A DNA stretch of 64,000 bases from Fodinicurvata fenggangensis DSM 21160 (GCF_000686045.1 NZ_JMLV01000003.1:186001-250000); one strand, 5' to 3'; positions 17,745 through 26,253 are shown, numbered from the stretch's first letter. Made by a program: numbers and translations. The notes: generated by a model not told the origin, from the sequence alone.

Positions 17745-18974
17745 TTATTCGGCAGCCCTGACTTCCAGGTTCTGTGCCTTGTTTTCCCACTCGTACATGT
17801 AGTCGCGTGTCAGGGGGACGGCTTCAAGGTTCTTGGTAAGCTGGATCTGGAATACACAGAGCCCCTCGTAGCGGAAGCCCATTTCGCTCCCGGCCAAATA
17901 CGTCTCCCACATGCGGCAGAAGCGTTCGTCGTAAATACGGGCGACTTCCTTGCGGTTTTCCTGGAAGCGCTCATACCAATTCCGCAGCGTTTCCGCGTAA
18001 TGCAGACGCAGGACCTCAATATCGGTCGTTATCAGGCCACTTTGCTCTATGACACCGGTGACTTCCGAGAGCGAGGGCAGGTCAGCCCCCGGGAAGATAT
18101 ACTTGCGGATGAAAGGGTTGACGGGAGCTGGCTCGTCCAGCCGGCCAATAGTGTGCAATAGGCAGACACCGTTGTCATCCAGAAGGTCACGGACCTTTGC
18201 AAAGAACTCCGGGTAGTTTCCCTTGCCTACATGCTCGAACATGCCGACAGAGACGATTCGATCAAAGGGTCCCGTCACGTTCCTGTAATCTTCCAGTTGG
18301 AAGCGGCATCGGCTTTTAAGACCTGCGTCGGCGGCACGCTTTTCACTGAGATTGTGCTGCTCGACACTCAGGGTCACGCCGGTCACATCACAATCCGCGA
18401 CCTTTGACAGATAGAGGCCCATTCCCCCCCAGCCGGAACCGATGTCGAGAACCTTCAAGTCCGGCTGGTCGAGCAGCAGCTTGGCCGCGATATGCCGTTT
18501 CTTGTCCTCTTGCGCTTTCTCGAGTGAGTTCCCCGGGTCAGTGAAATAGGCACAGGAGTACTGCCGGTCACTGTCCAGGAACAGGTCATAGAGTTCGCCG
18601 GACAGGTCGTAGTGATGGGCGACGTTCTTCTGAGCCTTGCCAATTGGATTGAACTGTTTCAGGCGTCTGGTTTGACGAAATAGCTGGTTGGTGGCCTGGA
18701 ACAGGGCTTGGGATTCCAGGGTCTTGTAGTTTGAGAAAACGACATGGAACACATGACGAATGTCCTCATCCATCGTCAAGGTGCCGTCCATGTAAGCTTC
18801 CGGTACATACAAGGCCGGGTTCAATGCCAGCGACCATTCCAACGACTTCCGGTGTAGTCGGATGGTGCAACTGGGCTCCTCGCCCGAACCGTAGGTTTCC
18901 GTTTTCCCCTCTGCGTCGACAAGGCGGATGGTACCTTTATGCACCATCTTTGCCAGCATGCTCTTGAATAGCAT
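17745..18974 (-). CDS. cfa: Cyclopropane-fatty-acyl-phospholipid synthase family methyltransferase
   Basis: 409 residues from ATG 18974 (MLFKSMLAKMVHKG), which has GGAG 7 bases upstream and matches the usual N-terminus; an in-frame ATG at 19040 with AAGGATAGGA would add 22 residues. The SAM motif VLDIGSGWGG is near residues 174-183 and HHYDLSGELYDLFLDSDRQYSCAYF (seen as HHYDLSGELYD and YSCAYF) is the family signature. The enzyme methylates unsaturated acyl chains of membrane phospholipids to cyclopropane rings, usually under stress or in stationary phase. It stands alone, with its own promoter candidate and following hairpin. Confidence 0.9.
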   Translation of the reverse strand: MLFKSMLAKMVHKGTIRLVDAEGKTETYGSGEEPSCTIRLHRKSLEWSLALNPALYVPEAYMDGTLTMDEDIRHVFHVVFSNYKTLESQALFQATNQLFRQTRRLKQFNPIGKAQKNVAHHYDLSGELYDLFLDSDRQYSCAYFTDPGNSLEKAQEDKKRHIAAKLLLDQPDLKVLDIGSGWGGMGLYLSKVADCDVTGVTLSVEQHNLSEKRAADAGLKSRCRFQLEDYRNVTGPFDRIVSVGMFEHVGKGNYPEFFAKVRDLLDDNGVCLLHTIGRLDEPAPVNPFIRKYIFPGADLPSLSEVTGVIEQSGLITTDIEVLRLHYAETLRNWYERFQENRKEVARIYDERFCRMWETYLAGSEMGFRYEGLCVFQIQLTKNLEAVPLTRDYMYEWENKAQNLEVRAAE

Positions 18975-19078
18975 TTTCAGGCTCCACGATCTCGATGCGG
19001 ACAGACTGGTGATGCCCCTCACGTGCTTGTCCGTCAGCATTCCTATCCTTCAACGACTCGCGTCGTCACGCTGCTATA

Positions 19079-19108
19079 ATTATTTGCCTTTTAGGAAGGG
19101 AAACGCAA
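19079..19108 (-). promoter_or_regulatory. Candidate promoter of the CFA synthase gene
   Basis: On the minus strand TTGCGT (19103-19108) and AATAAT (19079-19084) are spaced by 18 bases in an unusually AT-rich patch of the intergenic region. The match is moderate and the position fits either proposed start of the gene. Confidence 0.35.
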
Positions 19109-19136
19109 GAGGAGGGGATCCAGTGGGCCCGAGAAA

Positions 19137-19170
19137 CGAAAATGGCGGCCGTTTCCGGCCGCCATTTTCG
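19137..19170 (-). terminator. Rho-independent terminator of the rpsF-rpsR-rplI operon
   Basis: A perfect 14-bp stem (19137-19150 with 19157-19170) with a 6-base loop, GC-rich at the top and with A4/T4 tracts at the base. It lies 34 bases after the rplI stop codon on the minus strand. The symmetrical A/T tracts would allow function in either direction, but no plus-strand gene ends here. Confidence 0.85.
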
Positions 19171-19204
19171 TGCTTGGAACGTCTGCTCTAAGACGGAGAA
19201 GGGC

Positions 19205-19837
19205 TCAGCCGAGCTCTTTCTGCTCTTCGCCCTCGTCGTCCTGTTCCTGTGAAACCTCGGTTTCCGCTTCCGCTTCCAGCACTTCGGCTTCGGCTGCACG
19301 CTCGAGTGCTTCCGCTTCCGCAGCTTCTTCCTGAGCCTGCTGCTCCTCGAAGCTGACAAACTTGCCGGCCTTCTGCTGCAACTCGGCTTCACTCTGAGAG
19401 CGGGCAACATTGATGGTCACGACGACAGACACTTCCGGATGCAGGCGCACCCGTATGTCGTGCAGGCCAAGGGACTTGATGGGACGGTCCTGGATGACCT
19501 GATTGCGTGTGACCGTTGCACCGGCTTCCGTAATGGCTTCGGCAATGTCCTTCGAAGAGACAGAGCCGTAGAGCTGACCGGAATCGCCTGCCTGACGGAT
19601 GATGATGATCTGCAGGCCGTCAAGCTTCTTGGAGACATCTTCAGCCTCCTGACGGCGCTTGAGGTTCTCGGCTTCCAGCTGGGCACGCCGCTGGCGGAAA
19701 ACCTCAAGGTTTTTCTCGTTGGCCCGCAGGGCCTTGCTCTGAGGAAGCAGGAAATTCCGGGCAAAACCATGGCGAACCTTCACGACGTCGCCCATCTGAC
19801 CCAGATTTTCAATGCGTTCCAGAAGAATAACTTCCAT
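19205..19837 (-). CDS. rplI: 50S ribosomal protein L9 with acidic C-terminal extension
   Basis: The first about 150 residues are a normal L9: N-terminal rRNA-binding domain [19 protein letters not shown], the signature [13 protein letters not shown], a long connecting helix, and the C-terminal domain. The total of 210 residues is longer than the 149 of E. coli because of a tail of about 60 residues rich in Glu and Ala ([21 protein letters not shown] as the repetitive core, in part). Such acidic tails occur in alphaproteobacterial L9. GGGAGAG precedes the ATG. It is third in the rpsF-rpsR-rplI operon and is followed by a strong terminator. Confidence 0.95.
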   Translation of the reverse strand: MEVILLERIENLGQMGDVVKVRHGFARNFLLPQSKALRANEKNLEVFRQRRAQLEAENLKRRQEAEDVSKKLDGLQIIIIRQAGDSGQLYGSVSSKDIAEAITEAGATVTRNQVIQDRPIKSLGLHDIRVRLHPEVSVVVTINVARSQSEAELQQKAGKFVSFEEQQAQEEAAEAEALERAAEAEVLEAEAETEVSQEQDDEGEEQKELG

Positions 19838-19857
19838 TGTTCTCTCCCGCTCAGCAA

Positions 19858-20115
19858 TCAGCTGATGGTGTAGGGCAGAAGCCCGAGGTAACGCGCGCGC
19901 TTGATGGCGCGTGCAAGCTCACGCTGCTTCTTGCTGGAAACGGCGGTGATGCGGCTCGGGACGATCTTGCCGCGTTCTGATATGAACCGCTGCAGCAAAC
20001 GCACGTCCTTGTAGTCGATCTTCGGCGCGTTGGGGCCGGAGAAGGGGCAGGACTTGCGGCGACGGAAAAAGGGACGGCGCGGTGCGCCACCACGGCTTAC
20101 GACTTGTACACTCAT
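19858..20115 (-). CDS. rpsR: 30S ribosomal protein S18
   Basis: 85 residues from ATG 20115 ([10 protein letters not shown]), with GGAG upstream. The core [38 protein letters not shown] and [20 protein letters not shown] (adjacent segments) is diagnostic of S18. It assembles with S6 on the central domain of 16S rRNA. The start is 1 base after the rpsF stop. A longer frame extends upstream into rpsF but is its out-of-frame tail. Confidence 0.97.
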   Translation of the reverse strand: MSVQVVSRGGAPRRPFFRRRKSCPFSGPNAPKIDYKDVRLLQRFISERGKIVPSRITAVSSKKQRELARAIKRARYLGLLPYTIS

Positions 20116-20116
20116 A

Positions 20117-20527
20117 TCAGTTCTCCTCCCGGCGTGGGCGTCCACCGCCACGACCGCGATCGTCACGGCCGCGTTCATCGCGACGTCCGCCACGGCCACG
20201 TTCATCGCGCGACTGCATCATCGGTGACGGCTCGGGATCCAGTTCCTTGACCTTCACGGTCATGTAGCGAAGCACATCCTCATTATAGCGCATGACGCGC
20301 TCGAACTCATGGATGGCGGGCGAAGGTGCATCAAGGCTGAAGAGGACGTAGTGCCCCTTGCGGTTCTTCTTGATCTTGAAGGAGAGGTTCTTGAGGCCCC
20401 AGTATTCACGCTTGGCGATTTCGCCGCCCTGATCCTTGATCAGCTGTGCGAATTCGTCAGTCAGCGATTCCACCTGGGCCGCAGAGATATCCTGGCGTGC
20501 AATGAACACGCTTTCATAATACGGCAT
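20117..20527 (-). CDS. rpsF: 30S ribosomal protein S6 with repetitive charged tail
   Basis: 136 residues from ATG 20527 ([15 protein letters not shown]), the canonical S6 start; GCAAGGAG lies before it. The ferredoxin-like S6 fold ends near residue 100 ([15 protein letters not shown]), after which a tail of about 30 residues contains two copies of the nine-residue unit RDERGRxxR and ends RREEN. S6 binds S18 in the 30S platform. In some bacteria the S6 tail is modified by RimK; here the tail is Arg/Gly/Asp-rich, so that is uncertain. First gene of the operon. Confidence 0.96.
   Translation of the reverse strand: MPYYESVFIARQDISAAQVESLTDEFAQLIKDQGGEIAKREYWGLKNLSFKIKKNRKGHYVLFSLDAPSPAIHEFERVMRYNEDVLRYMTVKVKELDPEPSPMMQSRDERGRGGRRDERGRDDRGRGGGRPRREEN
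20164..20209 (-). repeat. Two 19-bp near-identical repeats, 27-bp period, within rpsF
   Basis: 20164-20182 and 20191-20209 are 18/19 identical with a 27-base period (nine codons). They encode the RDERGRGGR and RDERGRDDR units of the S6 tail. This is a coding tandem repeat, open to copy-number change by slippage. Confidence 0.75.
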
Positions 20528-20680
20528 TGAGGTGCTCCTTGCGGCTGTTAACGGCCCGGTGCCCCGAACTGCTTTCGGCGGCGTTCCGGCCCTAGCCGAT
20601 CCCGTCATTTATGCGTTTGCGACAAAGAGAGGGAACCGGCAAGGAGATTCAGATTTTCACGTCTGAGTCTGAAGGCGCGC
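20528..20680 (-). other. Leader of the rpsF operon
   Basis: This 153-base stretch between the candidate promoter and the S6 start has no open frame of interest. It is long for a simple leader. In many bacteria the rpsF leader binds the S6:S18 complex for feedback control; GC-rich segments and CCG triplets occur near the start codon, but I could not confirm the motif by eye. Confidence 0.35.
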
Positions 20681-20708
20681 ACTATACATTTCTTGCGGCT
20701 GTCTGCAA
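20681..20708 (-). promoter_or_regulatory. Candidate promoter of rpsF-rpsR-rplI
   Basis: On the minus strand TTGCAG (20703-20708), a 16-base spacer and TATAGT (20681-20686). The -10 is good and the -35 is weak (CTTGCA with a 17-base spacer is the alternative reading). It is about 154 bases before the rpsF start. Confidence 0.45.
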
Positions 20709-20795
20709 GCACTGGAAACATATTGAAGCGTGGCACGATGCTGCTACGGGCCGGGAGGCTGGAAAGGCTGGCCTCGTGCCGGTCCGCTGGTTGGC

Positions 20796-20823
20796 TTGAC
20801 AGTCACATGTGCGACGTTATCAG
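20796..20823 (+). promoter_or_regulatory. Candidate promoter of the fabD gene cluster
   Basis: A perfect TTGACA (20796-20801) with TATCAG (20818-20823) after 16 bases. It lies 60 bases before the fabD start and is divergent to the rpsF promoter; between the two there is no coding sequence that I can support. Confidence 0.5.
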
Positions 20824-20882
20824 TAGCTAACATTGTCCTGGAAGAGGGCAATAATTCTGAACAGACAGAAACGGGGTATCCC

Positions 20883-21839
20883 ATGCAGCGCGCCTTTGTT
20901 TTTCCCGGTCAGGGCAGCCAGAGTGTCGGAATGGGGCGGGAGCTTGCCGAGGCCTTTCCCATGGCGCGCATGGTTTTCGAGGAAGTGGATGACGCGCTTT
21001 CCCAGAACCTCTCGCGCCTGATGTTCGAGGGGCCAGCCGATGAGCTGACCCTGACCGAGAACGCCCAGCCCGCACTGATGGCGGCGAGCCTGGCGGTGGT
21101 GCGCGTGATCGAGGAAGAAATTGGCGGCCCGCTTTTCGACAAGGCCAACTATGTCGCGGGCCATTCGCTTGGGGAATATTCCGCCCTGGCTGCCGTGCGC
21201 ACGCTCAGTCTGGCGGAGACGGCCCGCCTGCTCAAGAAGCGCGGGCAGGCCATGCAGGAAGCCGTGCCCGTTGGCACCGGTGCCATGGCGGCCTTGCTGG
21301 GACTCGAGATGGCGACCGTGCAGGATATCGCAGAGAAGGCTGCAGAGGACGAGGACGGCAATCGCCAAGTGTGCACCCCGGCAAACGACAATGCGCCAGG
21401 ACAGATTGTGGTCAGCGGCCACAAGGAGGCCGTGGAACGCGCTGTCAAACTGGCGGCCGATGCCGGCGCGAAGCGCAGTGTGCTCTTGCCGGTGTCCGCA
21501 CCCTTCCACTGCCCGTTGATGGCGCCGGCAGCCGATGTAATGGCGGAGGCGCTGGCCGAGGTGGTTTTTGCGGTTCCCCCCGTTCCGCTTATTGCCAATG
21601 TTTCAGCAGAGCCTGTGCAGGAGCCCGAGACCTTGCGGCGCCTGCTGGTCGAGCAGGTCACTGGAATGGTCCGCTGGCGCGAAAGTGTGTTGGCCATGAA
21701 AGAGGCGGGCGTGGAGTCCATTGTAGAGCTGGGCGCAGGGAAGGTCCTGACTGGACTTACAAGGCGCATCGACCGCGAGCTCAAGGGAACGGCGGTTGGA
21801 GCCCCAGAGGATATTGAGGCCTTCCTGAAAAGCCTCTAA
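20883..21839 (+). CDS. fabD: Malonyl-CoA:ACP transacylase FabD
   Basis: 318 residues from ATG 20883 (MQRAFVFPGQGSQ); the frame is open upstream but that part is not protein-like. The nucleophile is S95 in GHSLGEYSA, and the catalytic His is near residue 209 in VSAPFHCPLM. The enzyme loads malonyl groups on ACP for fatty acid elongation in the cytoplasm. It is first in fabD-fabG-acpP-fabF-mltG. Confidence 0.96.
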   Translation: MQRAFVFPGQGSQSVGMGRELAEAFPMARMVFEEVDDALSQNLSRLMFEGPADELTLTENAQPALMAASLAVVRVIEEEIGGPLFDKANYVAGHSLGEYSALAAVRTLSLAETARLLKKRGQAMQEAVPVGTGAMAALLGLEMATVQDIAEKAAEDEDGNRQVCTPANDNAPGQIVVSGHKEAVERAVKLAADAGAKRSVLLPVSAPFHCPLMAPAADVMAEALAEVVFAVPPVPLIANVSAEPVQEPETLRRLLVEQVTGMVRWRESVLAMKEAGVESIVELGAGKVLTGLTRRIDRELKGTAVGAPEDIEAFLKSL

Positions 21840-21869
21840 CACCATGCAACAGCAAGAAAGGCGCGGAAC

Positions 21870-22607
21870 ATGTTTGACCTGACAGGACGCGTGGCATTGG
21901 TCACGGGCGCTTCCGGCGGAATTGGCGGAGCTATCGCACGTGCGCTTCATCAACGAGGCGCCAAGGTGGCCCTGTCCGGTACCCGGCGTGAAGCACTTGA
22001 TTCGCTTGCCGCCGAGATGGGCGAGGGGACGGCGGTCCTGCCCTGTGCCCTGGATGACGCAAAGGCTGTGGCGGCTCTGCCGGGGCAGGTAAGCGAAGCC
22101 CTCGGCGGTTTTGACATTCTTGTGAACAATGCGGGCCTGACACGTGACAATTTGGCCATGCGCATGAAGGACGAGGATTGGGACCAGGTGATGGCTGTCA
22201 ACCTGACGGCGGCCTTCCGGTTGAGCCGCGCCGCCCTGAAGCCGCTGATGAAGAATCGCTGGGGACGGATTATCGGGATCACTTCCATTGTCGGGGTGAC
22301 AGGCAATCCGGGACAAACCAACTACGCCGCCTCGAAGGCCGGCATGATCGGGTTCTCCAAGTCCCTGGCCGGAGAAGTGGCCACGCGCGGGATCACGGTC
22401 AATTGCGTGGCGCCAGGGTTCATAGAGACCGCCATGACCGATGTCCTGAATGACGAGCAGAAAGAGAGAATGCTGGCTTCCATTCCTGCGGGAAGACTGG
22501 GGTCTCCCCAGGATGTCGCGGCGGCCTGTGTCTACCTAGCCAGTGACGAGGCCGGTTACATGACGGGCCAAACCTTGCATGTTAATGGCGGGATGGCCAT
22601 GATATAG
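21870..22607 (+). CDS. fabG: 3-oxoacyl-ACP reductase FabG
   Basis: 245-residue SDR. The NADPH motif is GASGGIGG (residues 13-20), NNAG follows, and the catalytic Ser/Tyr/Lys are about S139, Y152 and K156 (ITSIVG, then YAASK). FIETAMTDVL and the C-terminal TGQTLHVNGGMAM are typical of FabG. It reduces 3-oxoacyl-ACP in each elongation round. It follows fabD by 30 bases with AAGGCGCGG before the ATG. Confidence 0.96.
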   Translation: MFDLTGRVALVTGASGGIGGAIARALHQRGAKVALSGTRREALDSLAAEMGEGTAVLPCALDDAKAVAALPGQVSEALGGFDILVNNAGLTRDNLAMRMKDEDWDQVMAVNLTAAFRLSRAALKPLMKNRWGRIIGITSIVGVTGNPGQTNYAASKAGMIGFSKSLAGEVATRGITVNCVAPGFIETAMTDVLNDEQKERMLASIPAGRLGSPQDVAAACVYLASDEAGYMTGQTLHVNGGMAMI

Positions 22608-22668
22608 CCGCCTAGGACCCCTGTTGCCCGGGCAGGGTACAAAGTCGTGCTGCGAATGGTCAGGAGCG

Positions 22669-22697
22669 TTGGCAAGAAGTTTATACCTGTGCTAATA
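22669..22697 (+). promoter_or_regulatory. Candidate promoter for acpP
   Basis: TTGGCA (22669-22674), 17 bases, and CTAATA (22692-22697) in the 210-base gap between fabG and acpP. Acyl carrier protein is needed in large amounts and usually has its own promoter. The -10 is poor, so confidence is low. Confidence 0.35.
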
Positions 22698-22817
22698 GGC
22701 GCCGCCAGTATCGGCAGAGCAGCGGTATCAGAGGCAAAAGAGCCGAAAATGCCGTGCAGGGGACCGAACAGAATACGAAAGACACTTCAGCTTTAGCTTT
22801 TTGGGGATTAGACAATC

Positions 22818-23051
22818 ATGAGCGATGTCGCGGAACGCGTGAAGAAAATCGTTGTTGAGCACCTCGGTGTGGAGGAATCCAAGGTCACGGAGGATGCCAG
22901 CTTCATTGATGATCTCGGTGCCGACAGCCTCGACACGGTTGAGTTGGTCATGGCGTTTGAGGAGGAGTTCGGCTGCGAAATCCCCGATGATGCCGCTGAG
23001 AAGATCGTGACCGTCAAGGACGCGATCAATTTCATCCAGGAGAACACCTGA
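22818..23051 (+). CDS. acpP: Acyl carrier protein
   Basis: 77-residue acidic four-helix protein. The phosphopantetheine attachment site is S37 in [12 protein letters not shown]. Length and charge are normal. It carries the growing acyl chain between the Fab enzymes and to PlsX. GGGGA lies 8 bases before the ATG. A strong hairpin follows 6 bases after the stop. Confidence 0.98.
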   Translation: MSDVAERVKKIVVEHLGVEESKVTEDASFIDDLGADSLDTVELVMAFEEEFGCEIPDDAAEKIVTVKDAINFIQENT

Positions 23052-23056
23052 GCATG

Positions 23057-23089
23057 ATTGAAGCGTCCGGCTGGTCTGGACGCTTCAAT
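23057..23089 (+). terminator. Hairpin between acpP and fabF (attenuator or mRNA end)
   Basis: A perfect 12-bp stem (23057-23068 with 23078-23089) and a 9-base loop start six bases after the acpP stop. There is no immediate T run; TTTT appears about 20 bases later. It may protect the 3' end of an abundant acpP mRNA or reduce read-through into fabF. Confidence 0.6.
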
Positions 23090-23118
23090 CCCTCTCGGGT
23101 GCTGAGTGTCTTTTCAGT

Positions 23119-24384
23119 ATGAGAAGAGTTGTCATAACGGGCCTCGGACTGGTCACACCGGTTGGGACCGGGGTTGAATATGTCTGGAAGCAACTGCTTG
23201 AAGGCAAGTCGGGAATAGGGCCGGTTGAAGGCTTCGACATTTCCGATCTTCCATCCAAAATCGCCGGCAGTCCACCAGTCGGCAATGCTGCCGAGGGCGG
23301 ATTCAATGCTGACGAGTGGATGGCGCCCAAGGACCAGCGGAAGAACGACCGCTTCATCGTCTATGGCATGGCAGCGGCAGATCAGGCCATCATGGACGCC
23401 GGCTGGGCGCCTCAGGATGAGGACAGCCTGGAACGTACGGGTGTGATGATCGGGTCCGGAATTGGCGGTCTGGAAACGATTTATGAAGGCGCGTTGACTG
23501 TAAAGGAGCGTGGGCCACGCAAGCTGTCACCCTTCTTCATTCCAGCCGTGCTGATCAATCTCGTTTCCGGGCAGGTTTCCATAAAATACGGATTCAAGGG
23601 GCCCAACCACTCCGTTGTGACGGCCTGCTCGACCGGAGCTCACGCCATTGGCGACGCAGCGCGCCTGATCATGATGGACGATGCGGACGTCATGATTGCC
23701 GGCGGTGCGGAAGCGGCAATCTCGAGAATCGGACTGGCTGGATTTTGCGCATCTCGTGCGTTGAGCACCGGATATAACGATACACCCAACAAGGCGTCAC
23801 GTCCCTGGGACAAGGGCCGGGATGGTTTTGTCATGGGCGAGGGCTCCGGGGTTCTGGTGCTCGAGGAGTACGAACACGCCAAGAAGCGCGGCGCCAAGAT
23901 CTATGGTGAAGTCGTTGGCTATGGACTTTCGGGTGATGCCTACCATGTCACGGCGCCCCCCGAGGATGGAAATGGCGGTTACAGGGCCATGCGTGCCGCC
24001 CTGAAACGTGCAGGCATTTCCGCGGAGGATATCGACTATATCAATGCACATGGCACCTCGACCCCATTGGGCGATATCATCGAACTGGGGGCAGTCAAGC
24101 AGCTGTTCGGTGAGTCCGTGAATCGCGTGAAGATGTCGTCAACCAAGTCCGCGATCGGGCATCTGCTGGGGGCTGCGGGGGCTGTCGAGGCTATCTTCTG
24201 TATTCTCGCGTTACGAGACGGCGTGGTGCCTCCAACCCTCAACCTGGATGATCCAGCACCTGAGGCCGAGGGGGTGGACCTTGTTCCGCACGAACCAAAG
24301 GAATGGAAAGTGCGCTATGCGCTTTCGAACTCCTTCGGGTTTGGCGGAACGAACGCCAGCCTCATTCTTTCCTCGGCCAGCTAG
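23119..24384 (+). CDS. fabF: Beta-ketoacyl-ACP synthase II FabF
   Basis: 421-residue condensing enzyme. The nucleophile is C170 in TACSTGAHAIGDA; the two catalytic His are in NAHGTSTPLGD (near residue 310) and KSAIGHLLGAAG. The C-terminal NSFGFGGTNASL is a family hallmark. It elongates acyl-ACP with malonyl-ACP. The start ATG 23119 (MRRVVITGLG) has a weak ribosome-binding site. It follows acpP and its hairpin. Confidence 0.97.
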   Translation: MRRVVITGLGLVTPVGTGVEYVWKQLLEGKSGIGPVEGFDISDLPSKIAGSPPVGNAAEGGFNADEWMAPKDQRKNDRFIVYGMAAADQAIMDAGWAPQDEDSLERTGVMIGSGIGGLETIYEGALTVKERGPRKLSPFFIPAVLINLVSGQVSIKYGFKGPNHSVVTACSTGAHAIGDAARLIMMDDADVMIAGGAEAAISRIGLAGFCASRALSTGYNDTPNKASRPWDKGRDGFVMGEGSGVLVLEEYEHAKKRGAKIYGEVVGYGLSGDAYHVTAPPEDGNGGYRAMRAALKRAGISAEDIDYINAHGTSTPLGDIIELGAVKQLFGESVNRVKMSSTKSAIGHLLGAAGAVEAIFCILALRDGVVPPTLNLDDPAPEAEGVDLVPHEPKEWKVRYALSNSFGFGGTNASLILSSAS

Positions 24385-24393
24385 CGCTTCATT

Positions 24394-25377
24394 ATGCGAG
24401 GTGCGCTTCGCTTTTTCCTGGTCCTCATTGTAACCGGCGCGCTCCTGCTCGCCGTTGCCGGACTGCTTGCCTATCAGGCCTATGAAGGCGAAGGCCCGGT
24501 CAAAGAAGAAACCGTTGTGCTTATTGATCGCGGCAGTGGCGTGCGCAGCATTGCCGCCGAACTCAAGGAGCAACAGGTCATTGATGATGCCCTGGTCTTC
24601 CAGGTGGCGGCCCGCCTTACCGGCAAGGCAGGACGTCTTCAGGCAGGGGAGTATGAATTTCCCCCAGGGACATCTTTGAGAGAAGTCCTGGATAAACTGG
24701 AAAGTGGTGATTTTGTCGTGCGGCAGGTCACGATTCCCGAAGGACGCACGTCTTATGAAGTCGTGGCCTTGCTTGAGGGGATCGAGGTCCTTGAGGGCGA
24801 TATTCCTGAACTGCCGCCTGAGGGTTCTCTCCTGCCTGAAACCTACCACTACCAGTGGGGTGACACCCGTCAGGCCTTGATTGAACGCATGCAGCAGGAC
24901 ATGCAGGCGCTTGTCCAGGAACTCTGGCCCGAACGTATCGATGGATTGCCGCTGGAAACGCCGGAGGAGGCTATCACCCTGGCATCGATTGTCGAAAAGG
25001 AAACGGCAGTGGCCAGCGAGCGCCCGATGGTGGCCAGCGTTTTCATCAATCGCTTGCGCCGGGACATGCCGCTTCAGTCGGACCCGACGGTCATCTATTC
25101 CCTGACCGATGGAAAAGGGCCCTTGGATCGGGAGTTGACGCGCAAGGACTGGGAAGTCGAAGACCCCTACAACACCTATTACGTCAATGGACTGCCCCCC
25201 GGCCCGATTGCCAATCCCGGCCGGGAGTCCCTGGAAGCCGTCCTGGATCCAGCCGAAACGGACTATATCTATTTCGTTGCCGATGGAACGGGCGGACACG
25301 CCTTCGCCCAGTCCCTGGATGAGCATAACAGGAATGTCCGAAACTGGCGTCGCATTCGCGACGGTGAGGACGAGTAG
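24394..25377 (+). CDS. mltG: Endolytic peptidoglycan transglycosylase MltG
   Basis: 327 residues: one N-terminal membrane segment (residues 3-25), a LysM-like region (GSGVRSIAAELKEQQVI), and the YceG catalytic domain with the catalytic Glu in ASIVEKET near residue 200, then MPLQSDPTVIYSL and NTYYVNGLPPGPIANPG. It cleaves nascent glycan strands in the periplasm and ends their polymerisation. Ten bases after fabF; the fabF-mltG link is common in alphaproteobacteria (in E. coli pabC stands between them). Confidence 0.95.
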   Translation: MRGALRFFLVLIVTGALLLAVAGLLAYQAYEGEGPVKEETVVLIDRGSGVRSIAAELKEQQVIDDALVFQVAARLTGKAGRLQAGEYEFPPGTSLREVLDKLESGDFVVRQVTIPEGRTSYEVVALLEGIEVLEGDIPELPPEGSLLPETYHYQWGDTRQALIERMQQDMQALVQELWPERIDGLPLETPEEAITLASIVEKETAVASERPMVASVFINRLRRDMPLQSDPTVIYSLTDGKGPLDRELTRKDWEVEDPYNTYYVNGLPPGPIANPGRESLEAVLDPAETDYIYFVADGTGGHAFAQSLDEHNRNVRNWRRIRDGEDE

Positions 25378-25383
25378 CCGGCT

Positions 25384-26163
25384 TCATGCCTTCCGCGGCA
25401 AGCGCGCAAGCAGACTGTCTGTCAAGCCGACCGGCAGCACGCCCAGCATCCAGGCTGCAAAATAGGTAGGGAAGGGGAAGGCAATGCGGGCGCGGTTTCC
25501 AGCCAGGCCGCGTGCTATGATACCGGCAGCTTTCTCGGCCGACATCAGGAATGGCATTGGGAAGTCGTTCACGTCCGTCATTGGCGTTCTCACATATCCT
25601 GGACAGATGACATTGACCGCGAGTCCCTGCGGTGCCAATTCGCCGCGCAGGGCTTCGCCCCAGATGCGCACCATCGCCTTCGACCCACAATAGGCGGGCG
25701 CGCCCGGGAATCCCCTGAAAGCGGCCAGTGAAGACATCAGGGCGATCTGGCCTTTGCCTCTGGACTTCATCCGCTCGAGGGCGGGCATTACGCTGTTCAC
25801 AAGACCCCTGCAGTTTGTCTCGAGAATCTGGTGGGTCTGCTCTTCGGTTTCTCCCCCATTGCCTGTTCCGGCAGAGATGCCCGCGTTGGCAATCATCAGC
25901 TCCAGCGGCTTCCAGTCGTCGGCTTGTCGCACCCAGTCTTCGCAATCTTCCCTGGAGCAGATGTCCAGTGGAGTCGCCCGAACATCTGCTCCCTTGTTCC
26001 GGCAAGACTGCGCGACCCCGTCCAATCGCGCCTTGCTGCGTCCGGACAGGCTCAAGTGGCTGCCGCGCTCGGCATAGTACTCGGCCAGGGCCGCCCCCAG
26101 GCCGCTGGAGGCTCCGGTGATCATCACATGGCCTGGAACTGGGTGCTTGTCGCGGAACAGCAT
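25384..26163 (-). CDS. SDR family NAD(P)-dependent oxidoreductase
   Basis: 259-residue short-chain dehydrogenase. The cofactor motif TGASSGLG is at residues 16-23, NAGIS follows, and the catalytic Ser and Tyr/Lys are in MSSLAAFRG and YCGSK. A long C-terminal hydrophobic stretch (PFPTYFAAWMLGVLPVGL) suggests membrane association, as in the DltE/YqjQ-type subgroup. The substrate cannot be told. It converges with mltG (6-base gap) and diverges from yicC. Confidence 0.82.
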   Translation of the reverse strand: MLFRDKHPVPGHVMITGASSGLGAALAEYYAERGSHLSLSGRSKARLDGVAQSCRNKGADVRATPLDICSREDCEDWVRQADDWKPLELMIANAGISAGTGNGGETEEQTHQILETNCRGLVNSVMPALERMKSRGKGQIALMSSLAAFRGFPGAPAYCGSKAMVRIWGEALRGELAPQGLAVNVICPGYVRTPMTDVNDFPMPFLMSAEKAAGIIARGLAGNRARIAFPFPTYFAAWMLGVLPVGLTDSLLARLPRKA

Positions 26164-26253
26164 GGTGGGACTCCTCTGCAGGTTGCCGTTACCCCTTCAG
26201 ACGGTTATTAAGTGGCGCCTTTTCCAAAGTAACTCACAGGTTGGTATCACCTC

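Noticed and set aside
20164-20209. Possible CRISPR-like direct repeats
   Set aside because: Only two units with an 8-base gap, in frame within rpsF; it is a coding repeat.
22656-22796. 46-codon open frame in the fabG-acpP gap
   Set aside because: No clear ribosome-binding site or domain, and it runs through the likely acpP promoter; product looks like random coding.
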